A stretch of 35,476 bases of DNA from Candidatus Galligastranaerophilus intestinavium (GCA_018716625.1 DVJQ01000025.1:1-35476), one strand, 5' to 3'. Shown: positions 24,891 through 33,127, counted from the stretch's first letter. Translations and numbers: made by a program. The notes: generated by a model from the sequence alone, not told the origin.

Positions 24891-27800
24891 TCAGCTTATG
24901 CGTTTTAATTGGCAATATGCCCTAAATGCTGTCAATTCCTTTTGTATTGCATATTGATGTTTTTCAAGCCCCAAGCGCGATGCAAGAGTCAAGGCTTTTT
25001 CATAAACCCTTATCGTACTTTGAGCAACAGCAAGTTTTTTATCATCATCAATATGCACAATTGAATCCTGCATGATATTTGCCCTTAAACGGTACAAACG
25101 CATTTGTAAAAATATCAGCTCGTTTGCACTTGCGTCCTGTAAAGCCAGTTCGCAATACATTTTTGCATTATCAAAGTCATTCTTTTGCAAATACGCACGC
25201 GACAAAAGCTCTTGAAAAAGTATTTTAAAATTAATACTGCTTATTTTTGCACTCTCGCATATTGCAACAGCTTTTTCGCAAATTTCAATACATCTGTCCG
25301 CACCTGAAGAAGGCAGGGTTGCCTTTGCACTTATATACCAAGCCAAAAGCGCCCCAAAGGCAATTTTTTTATCGGAAAAATATGTCATTTGCTGCGCACA
25401 TATCTCAAGAGCACGAAGAGCATTGTTTTCTTTTAAAAGAACATAAGCAAGCATTGTTTTTAGAATATTTTTTGTATACTCATCCCCGCAATTGTTTGCA
25501 AAAGTTACCGCTTCAAACAAATCTTCCTTAATGTTTTCAAAGTTACCCGAAAATATTTTATTAAAAATATCTATAAGATTCCATTTTGATACTAATTTTA
25601 AATCATTTACGGCATAAGAAAATTCTTTTAGTACTGATTGCAATATCTCATCAGAATCTTTTATAAACCCGCGAGATGTTTGCGCGCAAGCATGAGTTAG
25701 CGCCAAGTGCATTTTAAGCCTTGTTAGACTGTGGCTCTTGTCTTTGTTTAACTCTTTTTTTATTTCTTCAATTAACTCAAAAGAAAGAGGACTGCCCTGC
25801 TGTGCGTAGGATTCCGCCAAAATAATATTCGACATTATCCAAGTTTCATAAACCTCTCTTATTGACACAAAGTCACTTTTCTTGGGATGTTTTAAAAATT
25901 TTTGTAAAACAGGATTTATCTCATTATTAACCATGCTTGCTATTTCGGACCAGTTACCGAGTTGCAAAAGTGCTTCCAGTTTTCTTGTTTTTATAAGCGC
26001 CCTTTGCAATTCTTGTTTTGGTTTAGAATATATTGCAAGAACAGCGTCAACCGTTTCTACTATTGCAGGGTAATTTTGCGCGACTTTGCAACTTTGAATC
26101 AAATAACCGCTAAGTTCAACAACTTTGCTGTCATTTTCGTTTTTCTGAGCACTGACAATCGCATTTGAAAGATACTCAATAGCTTCTTTAGGGTTTTTCA
26201 GATAGGTTAATTTACCCAAACGCTCACAAATGTTGTTTTTGATATAGTCAAAGTTTGCAACTTTTACGTCTTTTAAAAGAATAAGACTTTGCTTTTGACA
26301 TAGGGTATAAAAACTTACATCACCAATGTATGAAGCGAGTTTAAGACTCATTGTCCACAAACTGAATGCAAGGTCTTTTTCTCCTGTAATCTGCGCCAAA
26401 AGAGAGGGTATAGCCGGAGATGATACAGTTCTTTTACAAATTTCACCGAGAAGTTTTTTATGAACTTCCAGCAATTCTTTGTCATCTTTTGCAACAGCAT
26501 AAGTATGTGACCATACGAGCGAGTTTTTAAATTCGAAAATATTTTCCGTAATTCTTTTTATATAACCGTTTTTTTCCAAAAACGCAACAACGCGCTCAAA
26601 GTTTTCAAGCTCAAGATTAAAAACTTTTTCCATAAGCGATTTTGTAAACTTGCCGCCAAGCATAGAGGCAACCATTAAGAACTCATACTCCTTACGGCGA
26701 TTTTCTTTTAAATAAGCAAAACGCTTATCCATAAGCTCTTTAAGACTGTTTACTATATACATTGACTCTTGCTTTGCATCAAAGACAAATTCCTTGTTTT
26801 TTAAACTTAGTGTTTTTGTTTCGAACAAATCGTATAAAACCTGTTCTACATAAGCAAAATTACCCTGAGCATTTAAAATAATTTGGTTTAATACCGCAAG
26901 TGGTAAAACATCACAGCTGCCAACACGCAACTTTATAAAATCTCTGACATCGGCAGCTTCTTTTTGCGCAAGGTTAATGTTTAAGCATGCATTCTTTGGG
27001 AGCTTTTCACTGTTTATGTACATTTGAATGGCATGTTGATTTCTATAGGTCAAAACCAATTTTGCACCGGTTTTGAAATAATCGCATTCAATGAGATATT
27101 TTACAAAATCAAAAGACGTTTCATCAATTAAATCAAAATCATCAATTACAACTGTCAGTTTATTTTTAGATTTCAAATATACAAGAATATCTTTTAAGTC
27201 TTGAAAAGTTTTCTTTTTGTTCTCTAAAATATGCTCATAATAAGCTTCTTTTAGGGGATATACAATATTTATAAGGGTGTCTATTTTTTCTTGAGGAAGA
27301 TGACCTGATAAGTTCCTTCCAAGGACATCTTTTAGCTCTTGCACTCTTTTTTCGTACCGACTCGGGGCAAAAGATAAGTCAAAAAGCGACAGACAAATAT
27401 CCTGTATTAAGCCCATAGGAGTTACTTGGGTTAGTGCGCAACAGTGCCCCTTTAATACAATATGTGCACCAACTTCAAGTCTTTTGTACATTTTTTCTAA
27501 AAGATTAGTTTTACCACAACCTCTTGGGGCGTTGATTGAAATTGCTTTAATCTCACTCGAGGAGTCATTTATGGCATCGAGTACCATTTCAAGAGCTACA
27601 TCATCTCTTTGACATTCACTTTGAGAAAATACCGGCTTTTGATCCAAAAATACCATTTTATAAGATATCGGAGAAATTTTTATAAGTGGTATTTCGGATG
27701 ATAAAATTGAATAAGCGCCTTCAGATGTTATAATATCTTTTTCGATTCCTGATTCAAGTTGTTTTGGGGAGCGTGCTTCAAGATATTCCTCCTCCTTTAA

Positions 27801-28451
27801 AACTGCATATTTATAGTTAATTCCAACACCTAAGGTTTCACTTAAAATATTGTTAAATTTCTCGAACTCATCACTAAAAAGTCTTACCTTATCTAAAAAT
27901 TTAAAGTTTTTAGTATGGGGTATTTTAAACACTACGGTATGGGGATTTATAAATTCGCAAGGCACATTAAAACCTAACTTTACAGAGGTTTTTATATTTA
28001 AAACTACCTTTTGTCTAAACTCCTCGTCTTTGTACTTTTCAAACAACTGCTCAAGGTTAATAAAATCAACAAAAACAACAAGCTTTTGTTGCTTCTGCTC
28101 TTTGGGTTCAGCTTCTTTTTTTTGTTTTAAAGGCTCTTTTTCTTTTGGTTTTTGTATTTTATCCTTAGGTTTTTCAATATTTTGTTTGGGCTTAATTTCA
28201 TTATTTTCTTTTTTTTGGGTTTCGCTGTTAAAAACAAAAGAGCATTTTCTGCACTCAGGACTTGAGGCATAATTTGCACTACCGCATTTTGGGCAAAATT
28301 TTACAAAAGTAAAACCGCAAACAGAACAGGATGAGGATCCTATTCTTGTGTAGTTTCCGCATCGCGGGCACTTAAACTTCAGCCTCAGACCACATCCGGG
28401 GCACACAACATCTTGAGAGCTTACTTCAGTTTTGCATTTTGGACAAATCAC
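24891..28451 (-). CDS. Triple zinc-ribbon / cyclase-like / AAA-type NTPase / TPR protein
   Basis: A 1186-residue multidomain protein of unknown role. Three tandem zinc ribbons with exact 25-residue period (C3/6/17/20, C28/31/42/45, C53/56/67/70; CxxC-x10-CxxC each) are followed by a Lys/Glu/Pro linker (~78-122). Residues ~123-270 resemble a class III nucleotide cyclase domain (VVFVDFINLEQLF, then IITSEGAYSIL) with the catalytic residues apparently lost. A STAND-like NTPase follows with Walker A APRGCGKT (308-315) and Walker B VVIDDFD (434-440), then a winged-helix region and a long alpha-helical TPR-like C-terminus (~690-1180). This is the layout of cyclase-ATPase-TPR signalling proteins. A GTG starts it with a weak ribosome binding site. 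It is the first gene of the long minus-strand run. Confidence 0.85.
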   Translation of the reverse strand: MICPKCKTEVSSQDVVCPGCGLRLKFKCPRCGNYTRIGSSSCSVCGFTFVKFCPKCGSANYASSPECRKCSFVFNSETQKKENNEIKPKQNIEKPKDKIQKPKEKEPLKQKKEAEPKEQKQQKLVVFVDFINLEQLFEKYKDEEFRQKVVLNIKTSVKLGFNVPCEFINPHTVVFKIPHTKNFKFLDKVRLFSDEFEKFNNILSETLGVGINYKYAVLKEEEYLEARSPKQLESGIEKDIITSEGAYSILSSEIPLIKISPISYKMVFLDQKPVFSQSECQRDDVALEMVLDAINDSSSEIKAISINAPRGCGKTNLLEKMYKRLEVGAHIVLKGHCCALTQVTPMGLIQDICLSLFDLSFAPSRYEKRVQELKDVLGRNLSGHLPQEKIDTLINIVYPLKEAYYEHILENKKKTFQDLKDILVYLKSKNKLTVVIDDFDLIDETSFDFVKYLIECDYFKTGAKLVLTYRNQHAIQMYINSEKLPKNACLNINLAQKEAADVRDFIKLRVGSCDVLPLAVLNQIILNAQGNFAYVEQVLYDLFETKTLSLKNKEFVFDAKQESMYIVNSLKELMDKRFAYLKENRRKEYEFLMVASMLGGKFTKSLMEKVFNLELENFERVVAFLEKNGYIKRITENIFEFKNSLVWSHTYAVAKDDKELLEVHKKLLGEICKRTVSSPAIPSLLAQITGEKDLAFSLWTMSLKLASYIGDVSFYTLCQKQSLILLKDVKVANFDYIKNNICERLGKLTYLKNPKEAIEYLSNAIVSAQKNENDSKVVELSGYLIQSCKVAQNYPAIVETVDAVLAIYSKPKQELQRALIKTRKLEALLQLGNWSEIASMVNNEINPVLQKFLKHPKKSDFVSIREVYETWIMSNIILAESYAQQGSPLSFELIEEIKKELNKDKSHSLTRLKMHLALTHACAQTSRGFIKDSDEILQSVLKEFSYAVNDLKLVSKWNLIDIFNKIFSGNFENIKEDLFEAVTFANNCGDEYTKNILKTMLAYVLLKENNALRALEICAQQMTYFSDKKIAFGALLAWYISAKATLPSSGADRCIEICEKAVAICESAKISSINFKILFQELLSRAYLQKNDFDNAKMYCELALQDASANELIFLQMRLYRLRANIMQDSIVHIDDDKKLAVAQSTIRVYEKALTLASRLGLEKHQYAIQKELTAFRAYCQLKRIS

Positions 28452-28490
28452 GCTTTGTTCTCATAAAAATTAACAATATTTTACATTTAT

Positions 28491-28519
28491 TATATATGAA
28501 ATTTTAATTTAGTCCACAA
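28491..28519 (-). promoter_or_regulatory. Possible promoter of the zinc-ribbon NTPase gene
   Basis: On the minus strand TTGTGG (28514-28519) and TATATA (28491-28496) have a 17-bp spacer in the 134-bp gap shared with divergent pdxJ. The match is moderate and the gap is very AT-rich. Confidence 0.4.
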
Positions 28520-28569
28520 AACATACAATAAATAGTCAATTTGTACCAGTTTTAATTTTTTTAAAAATA

Positions 28570-28578
28570 TGCTATTAT
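28570..28578 (+). promoter_or_regulatory. Extended -10 promoter giving an apparently leaderless pdxJ
   Basis: TGCTATTAT is an extended -10 element ending 7 nt before the pdxJ ATG, so transcription should begin at the A of that codon. No ribosome binding site lies in the gap. The -35 region (TTTTAA) is weak, as is usual for this promoter type. Confidence 0.6.
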
Positions 28579-28585
28579 CTGAACT

Positions 28586-29296
28586 ATGGAATTAGGAGTA
28601 AATATAGATCACGTTGCAACACTTAGAAACGCAAGAGGCGGAGCAGAGCCCAGCGTTTTAGATGCCGCACTCATTGCTCAGCGTGCGGGTGCAAGCGCCA
28701 TTACAATCCATTTAAGAGAGGACAGACGACACATTAAAGATTGCGACCTTGATGAGATTAAAAAGAATATTAAAACAAACATTAACCTTGAGATGGCTGC
28801 AACGGAAGAAATGCAACAGATAGCTGTCAAAAACAAACCCTACTCCTGCTGTATTGTCCCTGAAAAAAGACAGGAAGTTACGACAGAAGGCGGTTTAGAT
28901 GTTTATTCGCAAGAAGAATATATAAAAGAATTTATTAAACCGCTTCATCAGGCAGGTATTGTAGTCAGCCTTTTTATAGACCCTGATGAAAAACAAATTT
29001 TTGCTGCTCACAATTGCAAAGCTGATTTTATAGAGCTGCACACAGGTGCATTTTCAAATGCGTTTAATACTGAGCGCGAAAAAGAAGAATTTGAAAAATT
29101 AAAAACCGCAGCAGCTCTTGCGCAAAATTTAGGTCTAAAAGTTAATGCCGGTCATGGTTTAAATTACGAAAATGTACATTTAATGCATGGAATTGACGGA
29201 CTTGTCGAGCTAAATATAGGGCACAGTATTATCTCGCGTGCGGTTTTTGTTGGTTTAGAGCGGGCAATTAAAGAAATGCGCGAACTTATTATCTAG
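28586..29296 (+). CDS. pdxJ: Pyridoxine 5'-phosphate synthase
   Basis: TIM-barrel enzyme joining 3-amino-2-oxopropyl phosphate and deoxyxylulose 5-phosphate to pyridoxine 5'-phosphate, the last step of the DXP-dependent vitamin B6 route. The 236 residues match the family. The N-terminal GVNIDHVATLRNARGG carries the catalytic histidine (H9), IHLREDRRHI the phosphate loop, NLEMAATEEM the catalytic glutamate, and VNAGHGLNYENV with IGHSIISRAVF the C-terminal sites. The start is fixed by homology and lies 7 nt after an extended -10. The stop codon shares the bases CTAG with the stop of the convergent 171-aa gene. Confidence 0.97.
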   Translation: MELGVNIDHVATLRNARGGAEPSVLDAALIAQRAGASAITIHLREDRRHIKDCDLDEIKKNIKTNINLEMAATEEMQQIAVKNKPYSCCIVPEKRQEVTTEGGLDVYSQEEYIKEFIKPLHQAGIVVSLFIDPDEKQIFAAHNCKADFIELHTGAFSNAFNTEREKEEFEKLKTAAALAQNLGLKVNAGHGLNYENVHLMHGIDGLVELNIGHSIISRAVFVGLERAIKEMRELII

Positions 29297-29808
29297 TCAA
29301 GCAAATCAATAACACTTCCGCTGTCATTAGTACCTGAAGTTAATTTGTCTGCGTATCTTGCAACCTGTTTATCAAAACTTGGGTCATTTACATAAATACA
29401 GCAGGAAATTTCATTGTTGTCAGGATTTTTTGTTTCTTTATTTTTTGTAAAAATACTTTTTAATTTTTCTGCAAAACCACCGCCTGTTTTAGTTTCTAAA
29501 GTTTTATCGGCTTTTTTTGCACTAAATGTAACATATTCTATACTATTAGCAACGTCAAACTCACTGCTTGCAAAAACGTCCAATTGATAAGTTACATCAT
29601 CGGGCAATTTTGTTTCAACTTCGTCTTTTAGGAAATTTATAGCCTTGGCAACCTTTATAACCTGTTGTCGCTCTGTGGGTCTGCTTATATTTATTGAGCC
29701 ATCAGAACCATATTGTCCAAGAGTTGATATCTTTTTTGCTACTTGTTCCTTATCGTACACAAGTTTTCCTTGAAATGACTGATTAATGTTTATTGGTGCT
29801 ATTTTCAT
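29293..29808 (-). CDS. Protein of unknown function (171 aa)
   Basis: Family not recognised. It begins MKIAPININQSFQGKLVYDK and has no signal peptide or membrane helix. The rest is a mix of predicted strands and helices with a central basic, Lys/Thr-rich stretch (~105-130) and a Cys pair (SCCIYV). The ATG is supported by AGGAGA 6-7 nt upstream. The short N-terminal pattern MKI, then NINQSF-GK, has the look of a recurring lineage-specific N-terminus, which would need a search to confirm. It converges on pdxJ with overlapping stops and no terminator between. Confidence 0.7.
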   Translation of the reverse strand: MKIAPININQSFQGKLVYDKEQVAKKISTLGQYGSDGSINISRPTERQQVIKVAKAINFLKDEVETKLPDDVTYQLDVFASSEFDVANSIEYVTFSAKKADKTLETKTGGGFAEKLKSIFTKNKETKNPDNNEISCCIYVNDPSFDKQVARYADKLTSGTNDSGSVIDLLD

Positions 29809-29929
29809 ACAGATTTCTCCTAAATAGTAAAAATACTACAGCCGCATAAAACCTGTGAAAATATTTTTTTGCCATATACTCCATATAAATGATTTTTTGT
29901 TGTAAAGCATTGTTAAGAGTCTTTTTGAC

Positions 29930-29991
29930 GTAATATTAAGAAATATTACCAAACAAAAAACATGCTCAAATCATGTGTCCATGCATGTTTT
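29930..29991. other. Two inverted repeats in the 297-bp gap before yggS
   Basis: GTAATATT-AAGA-AATATTAC (29930-29949) is an 8-bp inverted repeat. AAAACATGC (29957-29965) pairs perfectly with GCATGTTTT (29983-29991) over a 17-nt loop. Neither has a terminator tract. They lie between the divergent 171-aa and yggS genes, upstream of the yggS promoter, so they may be binding sites. The rest of the gap (29809-29929) shows nothing convincing. Confidence 0.4.
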
Positions 29992-30007
29992 AAGAAAAAG
30001 TGTCTAT

Positions 30008-30063
30008 ACAACAATATGTTCACTGAACAAAGTGTTGTCACAACGAAAAAATGGACATATAAT
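30008..30063 (+). promoter_or_regulatory. yggS-sepF promoter overlapped by a nested palindrome
   Basis: TTGTCA (30035-30040) and TATAAT (30058-30063) have an ideal 17-bp spacer. A symmetric element centred on C30023 overlaps the -35: outer arms ACAACA (30008-30013) and TGTTGT (30033-30038), inner arms TGTTCA (30017-30022) and TGAACA (30024-30029). A second small palindrome, GTTGT-C-ACAAC (30034-30044), covers the -35. Repressor binding here would block polymerase. Confidence 0.7.
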
Positions 30064-30105
30064 GAAAAAGTCGTGCAAAAAGTGCGGCAACGGGGAAAAT
30101 AATAA

Positions 30106-30762
30106 GTGTGTACAAAAAGTACAATACAAAGCAATCTCGATCGTATTTTGAAAATTGTTGACGGGAAAAACGTAAGAATAGTTGCTGTAACAAAGTATTA
30201 TGATGAACAGTGTATTAAGGACACGTTTTACTCCGGACTGAGAGATTTCGGCGAGAGCCGAGCACTTGAAGCCATTGAAAAAATCAACAAATTAGACGAT
30301 GAAATAAGGCAAAAATCGACTTATCATTTTATTGGACATTTACAAACAAACAAAGTGAAGTATGTTGTTGGAAATTTTCACTACATCCACAGTGTAGATT
30401 CACTAAAAGTAGCACAAGAAATAGCAAAATGTGCGGCAGAAAAAAACATAGTCCAGAAGATTCTTGTTCAAGTGAATAACGCAAATGAAGAATCTAAATT
30501 TGGAATTGCACCTTCTCAGTTAGATAATCTGATAAATGAAATAAAAAAGTTTGAGTCTTTAAATCTTGTAGGACTTATGAACATTGCGCCCAATATAAGC
30601 GATGAAAAAGAGCTTGGCAGGCTTTTTTCACAAATGAGGGAACTAAAAGAAAAATACGGACTTGAAGAACTTTCAATGGGAATGAGTCATGATTATAAAA
30701 TAGCACTCAATGAAGGTGCCACAATGATACGTTTAGGAAGAATACTATTTGAAAATTCATAA
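30106..30762 (+). CDS. yggS: PLP-binding homeostasis protein (YggS/PipY family)
   Basis: Single-domain TIM-barrel PLP carrier without known enzymatic activity, involved in vitamin B6 and amino-acid homeostasis. The 218-residue protein has the PLP lysine K30 in RIVAVTKYY, the FGESRALEA motif, HFIGHLQTNKVKYV, and MGMSHDYKIALNEGATMIRLGRILF, where the final Arg/Gly-rich part binds the phosphate. The GTG start has GGGGA 9 nt upstream. It precedes sepF, an order also known in cyanobacteria and many Gram-positive bacteria. The pyridoxine synthase gene lies close by, divided by one unrelated gene. Confidence 0.95.
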   Translation: MCTKSTIQSNLDRILKIVDGKNVRIVAVTKYYDEQCIKDTFYSGLRDFGESRALEAIEKINKLDDEIRQKSTYHFIGHLQTNKVKYVVGNFHYIHSVDSLKVAQEIAKCAAEKNIVQKILVQVNNANEESKFGIAPSQLDNLINEIKKFESLNLVGLMNIAPNISDEKELGRLFSQMRELKEKYGLEELSMGMSHDYKIALNEGATMIRLGRILFENS

Positions 30763-30777
30763 AAGGAGGAAAAGAAA

Positions 30778-31272
30778 TTGGCAGGCATAGGAGAAAAATT
30801 TAAGTTTTTATACAACTTATTCGGTTTTGATAATCCGGATGAAAATGAATTCGGAGAGTTAAGTGACGAATATGAAAATGAATATGAAACAGATGGTACA
30901 AATGTACTTAAGAGAAATTTTGAAGCTCAAAGCCCTATGGAAACAAGAGAGCGCAATAATTTAAGAGTTCTACATGGTGCAAATCGCGGTTACGAGGTAA
31001 TTGTATTTGAACCAAGAGCATTCAACGAATCAATCAACATTGTAGAAGCTCTTAAATCCAGAAAAACAGTTATCCTTAACCTGCAATTACTTGATAGAGA
31101 ACAATCACAAAGAATAGTAGATTTCTTATGTGGCTGTACACACGCTCTTGACGGATCACAAAGAAAAATCGGAGAGTTTGTCTTTATCTTTACTCCTTCC
31201 AATATTAACATTTCACAAGAAGTTGTAAATTCAAAATTAACAAGAGATGCTATCTGGACAGCCAGCAACTAG
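30778..31272 (+). CDS. sepF: Cell division protein SepF
   Basis: FtsZ-binding protein that ties the Z ring to the membrane and aligns filaments. The 164-residue protein has an N-terminal amphipathic helix (AGIGEKFKFLYNLFGF) as membrane anchor, an acidic linker (~20-45), and the SepF core (~60-155) with TVILNLQLLD, RIVDFLCGCTHALDGSQRKIGE and VFIFTPSNINI. The TTG start is fixed by AAAGGAGG 8 nt upstream. It lies 15 nt after yggS. SepF with no MinCDE or FtsA nearby fits a cyanobacterial-type division apparatus. A strong terminator follows. Confidence 0.95.
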   Translation: MAGIGEKFKFLYNLFGFDNPDENEFGELSDEYENEYETDGTNVLKRNFEAQSPMETRERNNLRVLHGANRGYEVIVFEPRAFNESINIVEALKSRKTVILNLQLLDREQSQRIVDFLCGCTHALDGSQRKIGEFVFIFTPSNINISQEVVNSKLTRDAIWTASN

Positions 31273-31312
31273 TATTTCTTAAACTTATACGGAGAAATTA
31301 GAGAGAATAAGC

Positions 31313-31345
31313 TATAGCGCACGACAAGTGCGCTATATTATTTTG
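31313..31345 (+). terminator. Intrinsic terminator after sepF
   Basis: TATAGCGCAC (31313-31322) and GTGCGCTATA (31328-31337) form a perfect 10-bp stem with a GACAA loop, followed by TTATTTTG. Confidence 0.88.
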
Positions 31346-31466
31346 TCATGACTATAGAAATTGTAAAAAAAATTAACAAAAATTTAAACACAGCGCGAAA
31401 AGCAGACCTGGCAAAACACAGACAAGCAGATGATTTGAGAAAATTTTAAAATGCGTTGTTAATAAT

Positions 31467-31495
31467 TTGCAAAATAATTATGTGCCTTGTATAAT
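31467..31495 (+). promoter_or_regulatory. acpP promoter
   Basis: TTGCAA (31467-31472) and TATAAT (31490-31495) have an exact 17-bp spacer, giving a leader of about 34 nt with a GAGGT ribosome binding site. This strength fits the high demand for acyl carrier protein. Confidence 0.8.
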
Positions 31496-31535
31496 CAATA
31501 AAGTAAGTTAGTTAGTATTATAAATTGAGGTAAAA

Positions 31536-31766
31536 ATGAGTACATTAGACAGAGTAAAAAAAGTTGTAGTTGACCAATTAAGTGTTGATGAAAATTTGGT
31601 TACACCACAAGCAAGTTTCACAGGCGACCTTGGTGCAGATTCTCTCGACACTGTTGAATTAGTTATGGCTTTTGAAGAAGAATTCGGCTGCGAAATCCCT
31701 GACGAAGAAGCAGAAAAAATCGCTACAGTACAAGATGCTGTTGATTATATCGATTCTCATTCATAA
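31536..31766 (+). CDS. acpP: Acyl carrier protein
   Basis: Small acidic four-helix carrier of growing acyl chains (76 aa). S36 in [12 protein letters not shown] receives the 4'-phosphopantetheine arm; the following helix II ([23 protein letters not shown]) is typical. Its acyl products serve FabF, FabZ, LpxA and LpxD, all encoded in this window. GAGGT lies about 5 nt before the ATG. It is separated from fabF by 93 bp containing a hairpin. Confidence 0.98.
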   Translation: MSTLDRVKKVVVDQLSVDENLVTPQASFTGDLGADSLDTVELVMAFEEEFGCEIPDEEAEKIATVQDAVDYIDSHS

Positions 31767-31800
31767 TTTAATAATTAACGACACAGAATTCATTTGCAAA

Positions 31801-31841
31801 AAAGTTGCAATGAGATAACATCGATTTGTAACTTTTTGTTT
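31801..31841 (+). terminator. Attenuator-like hairpin between acpP and fabF
   Basis: AAAGTTGCAA (31801-31810) pairs with TTGTAACTTT (31826-31835) through 10 bp with one G-U wobble, then a T-rich stretch. A leaky terminator here would let acpP be expressed above fabF. Confidence 0.5.
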
Positions 31842-31859
31842 TGAAGATTTAAGGAACTA

Positions 31860-33122
31860 ATGATGGAGAACAGGAAAAGAAGAGTAGTAGTAACAGGCAT
31901 GGGTATGGCAACGCCATACGGATATGGCACTAAAAAGTTTTGGGATGCCATGCTTGAAGGTAAAAGCGCAATAGACACTATACAAAGAATACCTCTTGAA
32001 GGTCACAGCGTTCATATTGCAGGTGAGATAAAAGACTTTGAAAGTTGGGAAAAACTTGATCCTAAGGAAGCAAAAAGGATGGACAGGTTTACCCAGTTTG
32101 CGGTTGTTGCAGCAGATGAAGCCGTTGAAGATTCAAAAATTGACTCGCAAAAAGAAGATCCTTATCGCTATGGTGTGATAGTCGGCTCTGCAGCGGGTGG
32201 CTTTGACACTTTTGAAAAACAACACCACAATATATTACAAAAAGGCGCTACAAAATGTTCTCCCTTTACGGTTCCAATGCTAATTGCCGATATGGGTGCA
32301 GGCAGAATCTCTATGCGTCACCATGCAAAAGGAGTTAACAAGGCTATAGTTACAGCTTGTGCAACATCTGCACATTGCGTTGGTGATGCTTTTAGAACAA
32401 TACAATACGGCGATGCAGATATAATAATTGCAGGTGGCTCAGAAGCAGTTATCACAACGTTGGGCATAGGGGCCTTTACTTCTGCAAGAACACTTTCCAA
32501 AAGAAATGACGAACCCAAAAAAGCCTCAAGACCTTATGACATTGACCGTGATGGTTTTGTAATGTCAGAAGGTGCAGCAATAATTGTTCTTGAAGAACTT
32601 GAACATGCAAAAGCTCGTGGTGCAAAAATCTACGCAGAAATTGTAGGCTATGGTCAAACAGCTGACGCTTACGACATTGTTGCTCCCGATCCGACAGGTG
32701 CGGGTGCTGCAAAAGCTATGGAACTGGCTGTAGCAGATGCAGGGATTAAGCCTCAAGATGTCGATTATGTAAATGCGCATGGCACAAGTACAGGTCTTGG
32801 TGATATTGCCGAATCAAAAGCAATAGCAAGAGTATTTGGCGATTTAGACACAAATAAACACCTGAAGGTATCCTCAACAAAGAGCATGCATGGTCATATG
32901 CTTGGTGCAACGGGTGCTGCCGAATCGATTGTATGTATAAAAACAATACAAGATGGTATAATACCGCCTACTATTAATTTAGATAATCAGGATCCACAAG
33001 TTGCTAATCTAAACTATGTTCCGCATAAACCCGTAAAAGCAGATGTAAAATATGCTCTTACCAACTCTTTTGGTTTTGGCGGACATAATGCTTCACTTTT
33101 GTTTAAAAAATTTGAAGATTAA
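31860..33122 (+). CDS. fabF: 3-oxoacyl-ACP synthase II
   Basis: Condensing enzyme of fatty acid elongation with malonyl-ACP (420 aa, thiolase fold). The catalytic cysteine is C167 in VTACATSAHC; the two histidines lie in NAHGTSTGLGD and STKSMHGHMLGATGAAE; the C-terminal NSFGFGGHNASLLF is typical. Two adjacent ATG codons exist: 31860 is taken here, but the second (31863) has better spacing (7 nt) from AAGGA. It is probably expressed with acpP. No terminator follows; the transcript would run into the tRNA-related repeats. Confidence 0.97.
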   Translation: MMENRKRRVVVTGMGMATPYGYGTKKFWDAMLEGKSAIDTIQRIPLEGHSVHIAGEIKDFESWEKLDPKEAKRMDRFTQFAVVAADEAVEDSKIDSQKEDPYRYGVIVGSAAGGFDTFEKQHHNILQKGATKCSPFTVPMLIADMGAGRISMRHHAKGVNKAIVTACATSAHCVGDAFRTIQYGDADIIIAGGSEAVITTLGIGAFTSARTLSKRNDEPKKASRPYDIDRDGFVMSEGAAIIVLEELEHAKARGAKIYAEIVGYGQTADAYDIVAPDPTGAGAAKAMELAVADAGIKPQDVDYVNAHGTSTGLGDIAESKAIARVFGDLDTNKHLKVSSTKSMHGHMLGATGAAESIVCIKTIQDGIIPPTINLDNQDPQVANLNYVPHKPVKADVKYALTNSFGFGGHNASLLFKKFED

Positions 33123-33127
33123 TTAAA

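Noticed and set aside
27850-28272. A 140-codon plus-strand ORF antisense to the zinc-ribbon protein gene
   Set aside because: It mirrors the Lys/Pro linker and cyclase-like region of the real gene; Phe/Ser/Leu-rich with no domain.
31348-31449. A 33-codon plus-strand ORF (MTIEIVKKINKN) between the sepF terminator and the acpP promoter
   Set aside because: It has no ribosome binding site and begins just after a terminator; low-complexity Lys/Asn content is expected by chance in AT-rich DNA.
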